From positions 265,423 to 329,422 of the forward strand of contig JACVTC010000173.1 of the NCBI GenBank assembly GCA_016946835.1: DNA of 64,000 bases, given 5' to 3'. The translations under genes were made by a program, and so were the position numbers. Of this stretch, positions 1 to 12,066 are shown one piece after another. This DNA is from Neocallimastix lanati (nom. inval.). Its lineage: Eukaryota; Neocallimastigomycota; Neocallimastigomycetes; Neocallimastigales; Neocallimastigaceae. Each line of letters opens with the position of its first letter. Position 1 is the first letter of the stretch. The notes below the pieces were generated by a model. That model saw only the letters and a list, made by a program, of their open reading frames with translations. It did not search any database and was not told the DNA's origin.

Positions 1-1
1 A

Positions 2-3000
2 ATTCCAGTTACTCTCAAATACTCTAACCACCGTTGTATTACTTCTTTTTATGTTACTAATTTACCTTCTTGTAATTGTATTCTTGGATTCGATTGGTTA
101 AAGACTCATAATCCGTCTTTTGACTTTGCCAATATGAAACTCCTCTTTAATTCAAATTATTGTAACTATAATTGTCTTGTAATTCCTTGTTCTTATCCAG
201 TAACTCCTTGTGAACAATCTTCTACTAATAAAGCTAATATTAAGATTTTTACTTCTTTCCCAATTTCTAACACTTTTTCTAGCTCTAATTCCTCCTCATA
301 CACTACTGATTTGGAAACTCTATCTAAGAAACTCCCAAAAGAACTTGTTGAGTATATTGATGTTTTCAACGAAGCTATTGCTAATGTTCTCCCTCCTCAC
401 AGACCTTACGATTGTGAGATTAAAATTAAAGATGACGGTAAACTCTATTATGGTCCTATATACCCTCTTACTGCCGAAGAATCTGATGCTCTTGAAGAAT
501 ATATTAAAGAAAACCTTGCAAAAGGGTTTATAAGAAAATCGAAATCTCCAGCTGGCGCTCCGATCCTCTTCGTACGAAAAAAGAATGGAAAACTCCGTAT
601 GGTTATCGACTATCGGCGGTTAAATGAAATCACAATCCGAGATTCATACCCTCTTCCGTTGATCAATGATATGCTTGAGAGTTTAGGTAAAGGTAAGATA
701 TTCTCAAAGCTGGACCTGAAGTCGGCTTATAACCTAATTCGGATTAAAAGTGGTGATGAATACAAAACTGCTTTTACTTGTAAATTAGGTCATTTCGAGT
801 ACACTGTAATGCCTTTTGGACTCAAGAATGCTCCCGCGGTCTTTCAACACTTTATAAATGACATTTTTGAAGATATTATTGGCAAATTTGTATACTGTTA
901 TATCGACGACATCATTATATTCTCTTCAGATTACTCTACTCACGTTGAACATATTAAAGAAGTTCTCTCGAGATTAAGAAGTTCTAATTTGGTCGCTACT
1001 TTAGAAAAATGCGAGTTCTTTGTTCCCTATATTGATTTTCTCGGTCACCGCATCTCTGCTGAAGGTATCAATATGGATCCAAGTAAGGTTTCTTCCATCC
1101 TGAATTGGCCCACCCCGAAGAATATTAAGGAACTTCAATCGTTTTTAGGTCTTGCAAATTACTACCGTCGCTTCATCCAAGGTTTTGCTATGCTAGCACA
1201 TCCTTTACATAAACTTTTAAGATAAAATGTTACTTTTAGGTGGAATAATGAACAACAAGAAGCCTTTAATGCCTTAAAACATCTTTTTACCTCTGCTCCT
1301 GTGTTAATTTTTCCAAATCTAGGTATTCCTTTTGTATTAGAAACAGATTCCAGTAATTTCGCAATTGGTGCTATTCTTTCTCAAGTCTCTCCATCCGATA
1401 ACAAACTTCATCCTATAGCTTATTTCTCTAGATCTCTTCTTGGTTCTGAAAGAAACTATCCGATATACGATAAGGAACTACTTGCTATTGTTAACTCTTT
1501 AGAACATTGGAGACACCTCCTCAAAGGAACGTCGGAACCTTTTACTATATACTCTGACCACAGAAATCTACTCTTTCAAAAAAAGCCTGAAAAGATGACT
1601 CAGAGATTGGTTCGTTGGTCACTTTTTCTTTCTGAATTTAACTTTATTATTAAATATCGCTCTGGTTCTTCAAATGGCAAACCGGATTCCCTTTCTCGCC
1701 GTCCTGATTATATTTCTTCAATTTCTTCTGATGATGTGCCTTTCACAGTACTTAGACCAGAAAACTTTTGTGCTGTTGCTACGTCGATTTCTTCTTTTAG
1801 TGATGAAATCCTTTCTTCTTATAAATATGACGAATTTTATTGCAATATTTGTAACTATTTAGATAATCCTAAATCTCCAATTCCTCATCCACAAATAGAT
1901 AAATTTACTATAAGTAACAGTTTCCTTTTATTTAATAATAAAATTTATATCCCACCTAAATGCCGTTCTTTCATCCTCAAGATTTGTCATGACTCTCCAG
2001 CTGCAGGACACTTTGGTATTAAGAAAACTTCCTCTCTCATATCTCGTGATTTCTCGTGGCCTTCTCTCAATTCTGATGTTGCTGATATTATGTTCGTTCT
2101 TGCGAAACTTGCTCTCGTTCAAAGCCTTCTCGTCATAAGCCTTATGGATTCCTTAAACCTCTTGCCATTGCTGATCGTCCTTGGTCATCTATTTCAATGG
2201 ATTATATTACGGATCTCCCTTCATCTAATGGGTTCACATGTATTCTTGTTGTTATTGATCGATTAACTAAAATGGGTCATTTTATTGCTTTTGCTGGTAT
2301 TCCTTCTGCTGAAGAAACTGCTATTGCTTTCATTAATGGTGTCTTTTGTCTTCATGGACTTCCTACCGAAATTATTTCCGATCGTGGCTCACAATTCACT
2401 TCCAAATTTTGGAAAGCTGTTTGCCATACTTTATCTGTTGATCTTAAATTTTCTTCTCCCTTTCACCATCAAACGAACGGCCAAACGGAGAGAGTGAACT
2501 CCGTTATTGAACAATATTTAAGATGTTTCTCTAACTATAAAGGAACCAATTGGAGTAAATTTATAAAGTTAGCTGAATTTAGTTACAACAACGCAATCCA
2601 AGAATCTGCAAAACAGTCACCCTTTTTCTTGAATTATGGTTATCATCCCAAATATTCACCTGTTATTCCAAATCAAGTTAATATTCCTAGAGCTGAAGAA
2701 TTTACCCGAAATCTAAACGAGTTAATAGAAGAATTAAAAGTAAATCTCAAACAAGCAAACGAAACACAGAAGAAATTTGCAGACAAATACAAAAGCAAAC
2801 CACCCGATTTCAAAGTTAATGACAAGGTTTGGTTAGATAGTTCTCTAATACTTCGCTCTGGTAATAAGAAATTTAATCCTCGTAAATTAGGACCTTTTAA
2901 GATAATGAAGAAAGTCTCTGAAGTTTCGTTTAAATTGAAACTACCTAAAAACATTAAAATTCATCCTGTTGTGCACGTATCTAGTTTAGAACCCTATTAC

Positions 3001-3228
3001 GAAGATAATAAATTCAAAAGAAAGCAATCTCCTCCACCTCCAATTATTGTAAACGATAATGAAGAATACGAAGTCGAAGAAATCTTGGATCAACGAAAAC
3101 ATTACGGAAAGATTCAGTACTTGATAAAATGGAAAGGATATCCTCTAAGTGAATCGTCATGGGAGCCCGAAGAAAACTTGAATTGTCCTGAACTTTTAAA
3201 GGAGTTTAAAAACTCTCATAAATATTAA
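2..3228 (+). pseudogene. Element A pol region: protease end, RT, RNase H, integrase, chromodomain
   Basis: The sequence is already open at the window edge and carries a protease C-terminal motif (ILGFDWL, about 85-110). Reverse transcriptase spans about 370-1200, with KLDLKSAYN and the catalytic YIDDIIIF. RNase H spans about 1300-1700 (LETDSSNFAIG, YSDHRN). An integrase zinc-finger region lies near 1980-2130 and the DDE core at about 2190-2620 (MDYI, SDRGSQF, QTNGQTERVN). A canonical chromodomain lies at about 3060-3220 (YEVEEILD, YLIKWKGY, SSWEPEENL). Such an enzyme copies element RNA into DNA and integrates it, and the chromodomain guides integration to chromatin. About two breaks make it non-functional as it stands. 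Confidence 0.88.
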
Positions 3229-3452
3229 CTCATTTATTTATAAATGTAATAAAATTGTCTTGTATATAGTTTAATTTAATTTAATAATTTAAATTAATAT
3301 GTAAATAGTTTATTCTAGTTTAATACATTAAATTAGTTTGTAAATAGTTTATTTTAGTTAAATTTAATAGCTTTAGATTAATTTATAGATATTTAAAACA
3401 AATATAATTAAAAATTTGATTCGTCTGGTATCCGAATCCTCAAGCGGGACCA

Positions 3453-3757
3453 TGTAACGGATCACAGAAATAAATAATATATTTTAGTGTTTAACACTTA
3501 ATAATTTATAGCTAAGTTCGCGAGTTCGAATCCGAACATTTACCTTAAAAATTTTTATCATTTTTATTTATTTAATATTATTAAAATATTTTAGTTTATA
3601 ATTATTTGATTGGTTTAAATCATAAAAATTTAATTCATAAAAATTTAATTAATTTATTTAATTGAAAAAAAATATAAATATCTCAAAAAATTTCATGTAA
3701 AATTGATAAATCGTGTTTTTATTAAAAAATTAATAATTAATAAATTATTATTTAACA
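3453..3757 (+). repeat. Candidate 3' LTR of element A
   Basis: It begins TGTAACGG directly after a purine-rich AAGCGGGACCA, which could be the polypurine tract. It contains a TATAAATA box near 3673 and can be closed at TTTAACA (TG...CA ends). No second copy exists in the window, so the boundaries rest only on end motifs and position after the integrase. Confidence 0.3.
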
Positions 3758-3812
3758 CCAACCTTTTGATTCAAGATTTGTGTTTAATAATAAGTTTTAT
3801 TTTATTAGGTTA

Positions 3813-4916
3813 TTAATTTAAATTCTTGTTTCTTATTGTTAAGCACAGCTTTACATTATGGTTCATTGCTGTGGTACTAAATGTGACTGGCTGGCTTTTT
3901 AATGATTCATGTGACTTCTTCTTATTGTAGGGTGTGTCTTTAATATTTTTTGTTTTGGATGTTCTGATGGCCGCTGCAATAACTTCTGGTGAGTCATTTT
4001 GTGTTACCATAATTTTATTGTTATTATTGTTATACAAATTATTATTATTCACATTTTCAACTGTATACAAATTTGGTAATGTAACAGGGTCTTGATTGGT
4101 TTGTTTAATGGAAGTTATCCTTCTCCCATTTAGTGGTTTAAAGGTTTTTGTAATAATCCCTTTTCTTCCATCTCAGCCAATTGTTTGAAAGTATATGGAC
4201 AATCCGAAACTTTGTGTCCAGATTGGTTACATCTATAACAGGTATTATACGTATTTAATTTATTTTTAAAAAATGTATTATTATAATTTCTTGACTCTGT
4301 GCTGCCAATATTTCCCATTAAAGATGTCGTGGCAATAACATTATTATTAACTACTCCATTATTTTTATTGGTTGAATTTTCCATTCTTGGATTCAGATTG
4401 TTGAGATTTTCATTTTGAATTCTATTATTATTGTTTCCCACATTGTTCATACTGTTGTATTTGCGATTATTGTAGAATGAATAGGTATTATTATAATGTT
4501 TATTTCCATTAAATTGATTATTAGTAGTTATTACTAGTATAACTTCTATTCATGTCACTTCTTCTAGTATGTCCAAAATAGTTGAGATATGAATTAGCGT
4601 TATTTTGCTGATAAGAAAGAGTTCTTTTATTGATATCATTATCGAGATGTGATTGACCAAAAAGAAACTCTTCGTAAAATGGATGGGATAGCAAGCCTCC
4701 TTCATGTTGTATAGTCATAATATTATTTCCTTGATAGTTATTCCTTTTCTTTAGTAAAATTTCCTTCTCAGCTTCTTCCGCAACTTCGGCAATTTTGTGG
4801 GCTTCGCTCATAATTTCACATTTAGCAATCATTACTTGAGAGCAAGGAAACATTCTTGATTTAATCGAAATCGTATAATCTTTAATGGTAATTAACCTTT
4901 GATATTCTAAGCTCAA
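3813..4916 (-). pseudogene. Element K gag remnant with zinc knuckle and pol N-terminus
   Basis: Read right to left, a gag segment rich in Asn leads to one CCHC knuckle (CYRCNQSGHKVSDC) near 4180-4240, then the gag stop. The -1 frame from the slip site is open into the start of pol (108 codons to its end at 3813). This N-terminal pol extension shares a Ser-Leu-Lys-x-x-Pro motif with F, G and H2. Gag packages element RNA into particles and the knuckle binds RNA. This copy is a relic with no protease or RT attached. Confidence 0.7.
4110..4142 (-). promoter_or_regulatory. -1 ribosomal frameshift signal of K (UUUAAAC + hairpin)
   Basis: On the minus strand the heptamer T TTA AAC (4142-4136) is in gag frame, followed by 8 nt containing the gag stop and then an 18-nt hairpin (4127-4110) with arms GGGAG and CTTCC. 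The -1 frame stays open into pol. The same layout occurs in F, G and H2. Confidence 0.8.
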
Positions 4917-4925
4917 TTTTTTATA

Positions 4926-5427
4926 AAACTTTTTGTGTCTATAATTAATTATAACTTACTAAATCCTTCATTTATGTGTAAAATAATATTAATTTTAAAT
5001 TATTCAATATAATTGTTATAATTAATTCTTAAAAATATAACATTATGGATTATAATAAACATATATTAATAATATATAATTTTATTTTTTTGTATTATCA
5101 TGTATTAGTAATATTATTTAGAAATTAATTTTTATTATTAATACAATGAATAACTATTGGTTAAAGAAAAACTATCTAGATTTTTAATATAACTTGACAA
5201 TAATAAATTGATAAAATAAAAATATTAATAAAAAAAATATATTGATAATATGTTAACATTTTAATTATAATATAATAATTTTAAATAAGGAATATATTAA
5301 TAAGAATATATTTTATATAAGTAATATATTATTTATTAAGAAATAATTTGATTTTAATTTATAATATAATATAGGAAAGTTCCATAGATTAAGGAAGGCA
5401 AATAGTTTAATTTGTGGTTAAGTTATT
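4926..5427. other. AT-rich spacer, nothing recognised
   Basis: About 500 bp of almost pure A/T between the K fragment and the LTR of B. I see no reading frame, repeat partner or RNA gene. It may include decayed leader or LTR of K. Confidence 0.5.
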
Positions 5428-6131
5428 TGTTAAAATTAAGATATAAAATAGCTTTATAATTACTAACGTTACTAGGTTAATATGGTGAATTATGTATTAA
5501 TAATCCAACAATAATTAATTAATAATAAAATAATAATTAAAATAAAATAAGTTAAATAATTAATTTATTTAAACACTTAATATTTAATGAATAATTTAAA
5601 CAATAATTTATTTGAAGATTTATAAAATATTTATTTATATAATAAAAGTTGAATTATTAGTATATAATTATTGTAACACAATAACCTTACAAAGAACATA
5701 AAAGATAGATTTTTACATCTTTCTTTTATACTTTGTAAGTTACATAATAATAGTATTTAATTATAAGATAATAATAACATAGTAAAATGAATATTAATAA
5801 AATATTAAAATAATAACAATATCGATATGTTTAAAATATTTAATATAATTAAATAAATTTAATTTGTATAATTAATTTGAATAATTAAAAATAGTAGTTA
5901 ATATATATGATGTAAATATATATATAAACATAATATAAATAAATACATGTGACGTCATATGTAAATAATTGAAATTATTAATATAAATCTTATTTATTAA
6001 TATTCTCAGAATTATTAGGCCTAAGATAATTCCTTAAATATTAAATAAGAATTTATATTAATTATTAATTAAATATATATTGAAATGTGAATAACTGAAA
6101 TTGAGATTTCAATTTAGTTATAATTTCAACA
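5428..6131 (-). repeat. 3' LTR of element B (704 bp)
   Basis: Ends are TG (TGTTAAAATTAAG) and CA (TAATTTCAACA). Its first 400 bp recur at 41,572-41,975 (element H) and its last 440 bp recur inverted at 41,976-42,430. On the minus strand TATAAAAG precedes GTAAGGTTAT by about 40 nt, the predicted transcript start that matches the self-primer site seen in H. Confidence 0.85.
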
Positions 6132-6738
6132 ATGCCCTCCTATAAAAATCGGATTCAAGACGATTTTTGTGTAACGATAAGGAGGACTAAATTTTTTGTT
6201 AAAAATTTTTTTGAAATTTCTTAAATTAAAAATTTACATTTTTGAATTACACAAGAAAAATTTTTAATTTAAAATGTGATTGGGATAGTCACATCTTTAC
6301 AGAAGGTCACTTGAGTCCTTTTAAATTTTTATAGGAAACCCCATTTCAAGTGACCATTTCATTGAAATTTTGAAATTTCTAAAATTTAGTAAAATTAAAA
6401 TTTTGTTATAAAAATTGATGTTTAAGAATATGATGGTACCATTTTTAAATGTTTTTGATTAAAATTTTTGAAATTGAAATTTTGAAATTTTAATTTCAAT
6501 TAACTTTTTAATTTTATGCATTAACTTTAAAAAAAATTGAAAATTATAATTATTAATGAATTTATGAATAAAATTGGATTATAAATTGAAATTGATAGTT
6601 GTAAGTGTAACATAGCAATGTTTTTGAATTTTGAAAATATTGAAAATCTCGAAATTTTGAAATTGAAATTTGACTGAAAATTGATAATAATAAAATAAAA
6701 TTTAAAAACAAATTAATAATAATAAAAAATAAAATTTC

Positions 6739-6779
<41 letters not shown>

Positions 6780-6800
6780 AATATTATTATTATTATCATT
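6132..6800 (-). other. Untranslated 3' tail of B with 32-base poly-T run
   Basis: Non-coding stretch between the pol stop and the 3' LTR. It contains many reiterations of GAAATTTTGAAATT-like words and a T run at 6743-6774 (poly-A in the element RNA). Element D has a shorter poly-T at the corresponding place just after its pol stop (25,321-25,338). Confidence 0.6.
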
Positions 6801-9800
6801 TTAGTTATAAGTTATTGAAATAGGTTTTCTTCCATTTTGTAAATATTGTAAATAAATATTTTGATTTCGGGGGTTATTTTCAACTTCGTCTGAAGAAACC
6901 CAATTATAAGCAGTTCTATATTTATACCTGATTCTGTATTCATATTGATTCTTTTTATAATTAGTTCTAAATCCTGAGATTTCAATTATATCATTAACAG
7001 ATTCATCATGAGTTCTTCTTTTTAAAAACTTTTGAGGTGTTGGAATAAAAGGTTCTAACTCCGAAACATGGAATATAGGATGATGTTTTGGAAAAGGTGA
7101 CCTTTTAATATCTATTTTATAATTATGATTATTCAGAACATCTATTACTTTATATGGTCCATATTTACAAGGAGCTAACTTTGAACTATCTTCGATATTT
7201 AGTGATGGAGGAGCTTGTATCCAAACTAAATCATTTTCTTTAAATATTGGAGGTGGCATTCTCTTTTTATCTGCGTGTATTTTATATAGTTCTTTTGACC
7301 TTAATAAAACATCTTTAATATGATTAAAGTTCATACTTAAGTCCTTAATAATTTTATTATTAATATCAATATCAGGTAATAAGAAAAATTCATCCATAGA
7401 TGGATGAAAACCATAATTAATAAAGAAGGGTGTTTCTTTTGTAGATTCATTAATGGAGTTATTATAAACAAATTCAGCAAGGTGAATCCATTCAATCCAA
7501 TCATCATAATAATATGATCTTGAGTAAGCTCTTAAATATTGTTCAATAAAAGAATTACATCTTTCAACTTGACCAACTGTTTCATGATGGTCAGTTGTAG
7601 CGATTTTTGATTTAATGTTTAAATATTCCATTACTTCTTTCCAAAGAGCACTTGTAAATTGAGATCCTCAATCTGTATACATATCACAAGGCAATCCGTG
7701 TAGTTTAAATATATTTGTAATGAAAGCTTTGGCAGTTTGTTTGGCATCAGGTATTTGTTTAAATGGAATTAAATGGATCATCTTAGAGAAACGATCAACA
7801 ACTACCATAATAACGGTGTATCCTTTAGAATAAGGAAAACCACATAAGAAATCAATTTCGATAGACTTCCAAGGTCTATCGGGAGTATCTAAAGGTTGTA
7901 AAAGACCATATTTCCTATGTCTATTAATCTTGTTTCTTGCACAACATTCACAAGAATTAACATAACTTGTAACATCTTCATGTATTTTTGGCCACCAAAA
8001 GTTTATTGTAATTAGTTCTAAAGTTCTTCTTATACCAAGATGTCCAGAAGTGGGTTTTTCATGATATTTTTCTAAAATTTCTAATCTAAGTGATTCAGGA
8101 ATATAAATTAAATTGTTATATAATATAATATTATCTTTTATTTTAAATCTTTCCATTTTCCTAAATGGTTTATAAGCATAATTATTTTTAACATTGTTTT
8201 CAATAAAGTATAATTTAATATCTTCAGCAGTAGCATCTTCTTTAATAGCATCAATAATTTTTTCTAGTAAATTACTCATAATTCCTATAAAACAGGGAAC
8301 TTCTTTTACATTTTTAATATCTAATATGTTTTCTGGTTTAATATCTTCGTTATTCTTCATATAGTCAGGTCTTCTTGAAAGACTATCTGGTTTCCCATTT
8401 TTAGTTCCTTGTCTATATATAAGTTGGAAATCATATTCCTGAAAGAATAAGTGCCATCTATGCTGTCTTTGATTACCAACTTTTCCTCCTAAAGTATAGA
8501 TTAAATTTCTATGGTCAGTATAGACAGTAATTTTATGTTTTGCACCAAGTAAAAGATGTCGCCAAGTTAAGAAAGAATCTCTAATAGCTAATAACTCTTT
8601 TTCTATAATGGTATAATTTATTTCGGAGCCTTGTAAACTTCTTGAAAAGTAAGCAACAGGATGTAATTTATTATTTTCATCTTTCTGAGATAAAACAGCA
8701 CCTATAGCATAGTTACTTGCATCACATTCTACTATGAATGGTTTAGTTACATCTGGGTGATGCAGTACTGGAGAAGTTGTTAATTTATTTTTTAATAATT
8801 TAAATGAATTTCCACAATTTGTATCCCAAATAAATTTTGTATTTTTTCTTGTTAAATTATGGAGAGGCTTAGCTATTTTTGCAAAATTTTTTACAAATCT
8901 CCTATAGTAATTACATAAGCCTAAAAATCGTTGTACTTCTTTAATATTTTTCGGAGTTGGCCACTCTTCTATAGATTTAATTTTCTTTGGGTCAGTAGAT
9001 ACACCATCACCAGATAAAATGTAACCTAGGAATTCAACTTTTTCTTTATCGAATTCACATTTTTCTAATTTTGCGTATAAATTATTATTAATTAAAGTTT
9101 GTAATACACTTCTTACTTGTTTGTGATGTTCTTCCAAATCCTCAGAATAAATTAAAATATCATCCAAATATAAAATAACACTTTTTTCCAAATAAGGTCT
9201 GAGTACAGAATTAATAAATGATTGAAAAGTGGCTGGGGCATTTTTCAACCCAAAAGGCATTACGAGATATTCGTAATGACCATATTTAGTTCGAAAATCT
9301 GTTTTATATTCATCCCCCTCTTTTATACGAATTAGGTTATTGGCAGATCTTAGATCTAATTTTGTGAAATATTTTGCACTTTTAACCTTTTCAATAATAT
9401 CATTAATAAGTGGAAGAGGATATGAATTTCTAATGGTAACAGCGTTTAACTTTTTGTAATCCACACACAATCTTAAAGAACCATCTTTCTTTTTTTGAAA
9501 TAAGACAGCATAACCAGCTGGAGATTCAGAAGGTCTAATAAGTCCCTTCTTCTTCTATATATTCTTTTAAAACTTTATTTTCTTCTTCAGATAATGGGTA
9601 GATAGGTCCGTAATGAAGAGAAGCATCCTTTTCTAAAACTATTTTACAGTCAGTTAAACGATGTGGCGGTAGTTTATCTGCTTCTTTTTTACTAAATACA
9701 ACAGCCAAATCTCGATATTGAAGCGGAATATTTTCGATTTTTATATCTTCAATATCTTCTTCATAATTTTCTTTATTTGTTAAAAATGAATAAATTAAAT

Positions 9801-10618
9801 AATTATAGTTAAATTTATTATTAATTTTATATTTTTTATTTTGGTGTTTGTTTTTTAATTTAAAAAATATTTTATTGGTTAAAAAATTAAATTTTTTATG
9901 AAGAAATTTTTTATATTTATTAAGTTTAAAATTTAATTTATTTTGATTAAAATTTTTGAAATTTTTTGAATTTTTTGTATAATTAAATTTTTTTATGAAT
10001 TTATGTTTTAAAAAATAATTTTTTAAAAATCTTTTTATCACTGAATTAAACCGAGAATAATATTGTGGATTTTTATTAGTTATTAATTTTGTTATAAAAT
10101 TGAGAATTTAAATAAGAATATAGGAAGTTTTTATCATAGTCATAATGAATATTAAACTTCCTCATAAATTGGTTTCCAAAAAGTAGTTTTGTTGGGATAC
10201 AATTCGAAATTAAAAATTTTTCTCTGAAATTTTTAAAATAAACTCTTTTATTTTCATTAATTTTGATATGAAATTTTAGCCAAACATAATTCTTTATCTG
10301 GGTTGTATCACCAGAAATTCCTTTGACTAAAATTTTTGATTTTAAATTATATTTTTTCAATTTTAATGTTTTTACTAATTCATCTGTAATAAAATTACAG
10401 AAGGAGCCTGAATCTAACATCGATTCAGTTTTTAATTTATTATTATCAGTTTTAATATTTTTTATATTATTTGAAAATGTTGTTGGAATATATGTATCAA
10501 ATAAAAGGAAAGTTGAAGGTAATTTTTTATTTACTACATTATTAAATGTAGGAAAATTATAATGAAGAATTCTTGTGTTTTTTATTATATTGGACTTCTG
10601 TTGAAGTCCATTGTTTAG
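6801..10618 (-). pseudogene. Element B pol region: protease, RT, RNase H, integrase, chromodomain-like tail
   Basis: Right to left: protease (about 10,420-10,080, LDSGSFCNFI); RT (about 9,700-8,950, KLDLRSA, LYLDDILIY); RNase H (about 8,770-8,370, VECDASNYAIG, YTDHRN); integrase zinc finger and core (about 8,080-7,420, including GQVERCNSF); and a chromodomain-like end near 6,990-6,850 (TNYKKNQYEY, YNWVSSDEV). The tail keeps the aromatic spacing of a chromodomain but is divergent, as in D. The frame from the slip site (10,618) into the protease is open. About three or four breaks in total. Confidence 0.85.
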
Positions 10619-10624
10619 TTTTTT
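10592..10624 (-). promoter_or_regulatory. -1 ribosomal frameshift signal of B (AAAAAAC + hairpin)
   Basis: On the minus strand A AAA AAC (10,624-10,618) in gag frame is followed by 8 nt with the gag stop, then an 18-nt hairpin (10,609-10,592) with 7-bp arms GGACTTC and GAAGTCC and a 4-nt loop. The protease frame is -1 relative to gag and is open for 181 codons from the slip site. Spacing is identical to D. Confidence 0.82.
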
Positions 10625-10745
10625 GTTTTATTATTATTGCTACTAGTTTTATTACTATTATAATTGTTATTATTGTAATTATTATAATTACTTTTGTTAT
10701 TATAATTGTTATTAGAATTGTAACGAAATCTTCTGATAAATAATA
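10615..10745 (-). pseudogene. Asn-rich C-terminal tail of element B gag
   Basis: About 40 codons of an Asn/Tyr/Ser-rich low-complexity tail ending at the gag stop inside the frameshift signal. The related gag of D also ends in an Asn-rich tail without a zinc knuckle. The rest of gag is absent and the sequence passes into AT-rich DNA. Confidence 0.6.
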
Positions 10746-11174
10746 ACTATAATTACGTTATTTATTAAAAATATATATATATATTTATATATATAAAATA
10801 TTTTTAATTTTATTATAAAATTTATGATATAAATAATAATAGATTATTTTATTAGTATTATATATAAATTATTAATAATTCTTAATACTTTACTATTATT
10901 TCTAAAGAATATTTTATTATAAAATTATAATTATTATTTTATTATTATTACTGATTGGATATTGTTGTTACACCAATTTTAGAATATAAAAATAATAATT
11001 TAAAAAAAAAATATTTTTAATCTCTCTCTTTTGAATAAAATAAATTTTTAATAATAAATGAATCAATAAATTAATAAAGATTTATATACTTATATATATT
11101 TATAAAGTATATAAAACAATTTCTATATAATCAAATAATAAAATAAAAATCTATTTATAACCAAGATTTATTAC
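10746..11174. other. AT-rich spacer left of the LTR array
   Basis: No gene, repeat partner or clear LTR end recognised. The DNA is made of TA and ATT runs. The last bases lead directly to the first TTCAG of the array. Confidence 0.5.
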
Positions 11175-11179
11175 TTCAG

Positions 11180-12061
11180 TGTAAGAATCTATAATTATTT
11201 GCTAACAAATAATTATATTTTCTTAGTTAAGTTATTATAACTATAACTTTATTTAATTACATATAATATTTATTAAATTTATTTAATTTAATTTTAAATA
11301 TTCATTAATTTAACAAAATTTATTTAATTAATTTTAAATAATATATTTACAATATGTTAAATTCTCTACTGTAACTAATGTATTTTGTATTGTTTTTTAT
11401 TCTGTATTTTATAATGTATTCTGTATTTTATAATGTATTCTGTATTTTATTAACTATTTAATTTTATATTTTTAATATAAGGATAAATTATATGATCGAA
11501 ATATCTTTTATTATTTTATTCTTTTATTTTCGATCATTAGATTGGAAAATCGGTTAATTAAGATTTTTTCCAATTACTTTTTAGAAGTAATCGGTTTTAC
11601 TTAATTAATGCGATGATCGATATGGATAGAATATCGATCGAAAACTTATCTAGGTTTTTCTATCTAATCTTTTCCTAGATAAGAGATTTGTTAAGATTAG
11701 AAAACCCTTTCTTATTTAACCTTATTTTCATAAAAAAATATAAATAAGGCTCTTGAGTTCTCTTTGAGAAATCAAGAGTTATTATTATAAAAAACATAGT
11801 TATAATAGTAACATTTTTATATTTTTAACTTTAATAAATTAATAAAAATATTTTATTCAAAAACATATTTTTAAAAATCAATTTATACAAACAATTCTTT
11901 TCTTACTTTTTGTGTTATTATTATAATTAATTTTATAATAAACTCTACTCTAAAGGTAAAAAAAAAAATTTATTTTATTTTATTTTCTCAACTTAATGAA
12001 TTAGTCGTTAAGTTGTAGTTAATAATTCTATTTTGAGTTAGTTCTTAATAGAATTATTACA
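11180..12061 (+). repeat. Solo LTR1 (882 bp), C-type family
   Basis: Ends TGTAAGAATC and GAATTATTACA, flanked on both sides by TTCAG (11,175-11,179 and 12,062-12,066). TATAAATA at 11,739 lies about 32 nt before a hairpin and the sequence ATCAAGAGTTATTATTAT, the predicted transcript start by analogy with element C. It is the inverted counterpart of LTR2. No coding sequence is attached. Confidence 0.85.
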
Positions 12062-12066
12062 TTCAG

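Larger units (their letters stand above)
1..3757 (+). mobile_element. Ty3/Gypsy chromovirus A, left part outside the window
   Basis: Plus-strand LTR retrotransposon whose gag and 5' LTR lie beyond the left edge. The parts in order are the end of the protease, reverse transcriptase, RNase H, integrase and a C-terminal chromodomain, followed by about 225 bp of AT-rich tail and a candidate 3' LTR. The coding region is broken in about two places, so it is a fossil, but the domains are well conserved and it is probably not ancient. The RT is most like that of element I in this window. The right end is uncertain because no second LTR is available for comparison. Confidence 0.85.
3790..4925 (-). mobile_element. 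Element K, gag and beginning of pol of an H2-type Gypsy element
   Basis: Minus-strand fragment. It retains part of gag with a zinc knuckle, the gag-pol frameshift site, and the first part of pol. It is closest to H2: both gags end with a CCHC knuckle followed by CPYTFKQLAE. Most of pol and the LTRs are absent. Gag carries about one break. It abuts the candidate LTR of A on the left. Confidence 0.75.
5428..10745 (-). mobile_element. Ty3/Gypsy element B, D-type, broken and lacking its 5' end
   Basis: Minus-strand element closely related to D. Parts from left to right: 3' LTR, about 670 bp of AT-rich untranslated sequence with a poly-T run, a pol region, the frameshift site, and the Asn-rich tail of gag. 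Most of gag and the 5' LTR are missing at about 10,745. The coding region carries about three or four breaks. Decay relative to D suggests an older insertion. Confidence 0.85.

Noticed and set aside
3479-3540. B-box-like AGTTCGAATCC suggesting a tRNA gene
   Set aside because: No A-box at the proper distance upstream and the flanking stems do not pair; the motif lies inside the candidate LTR of A.
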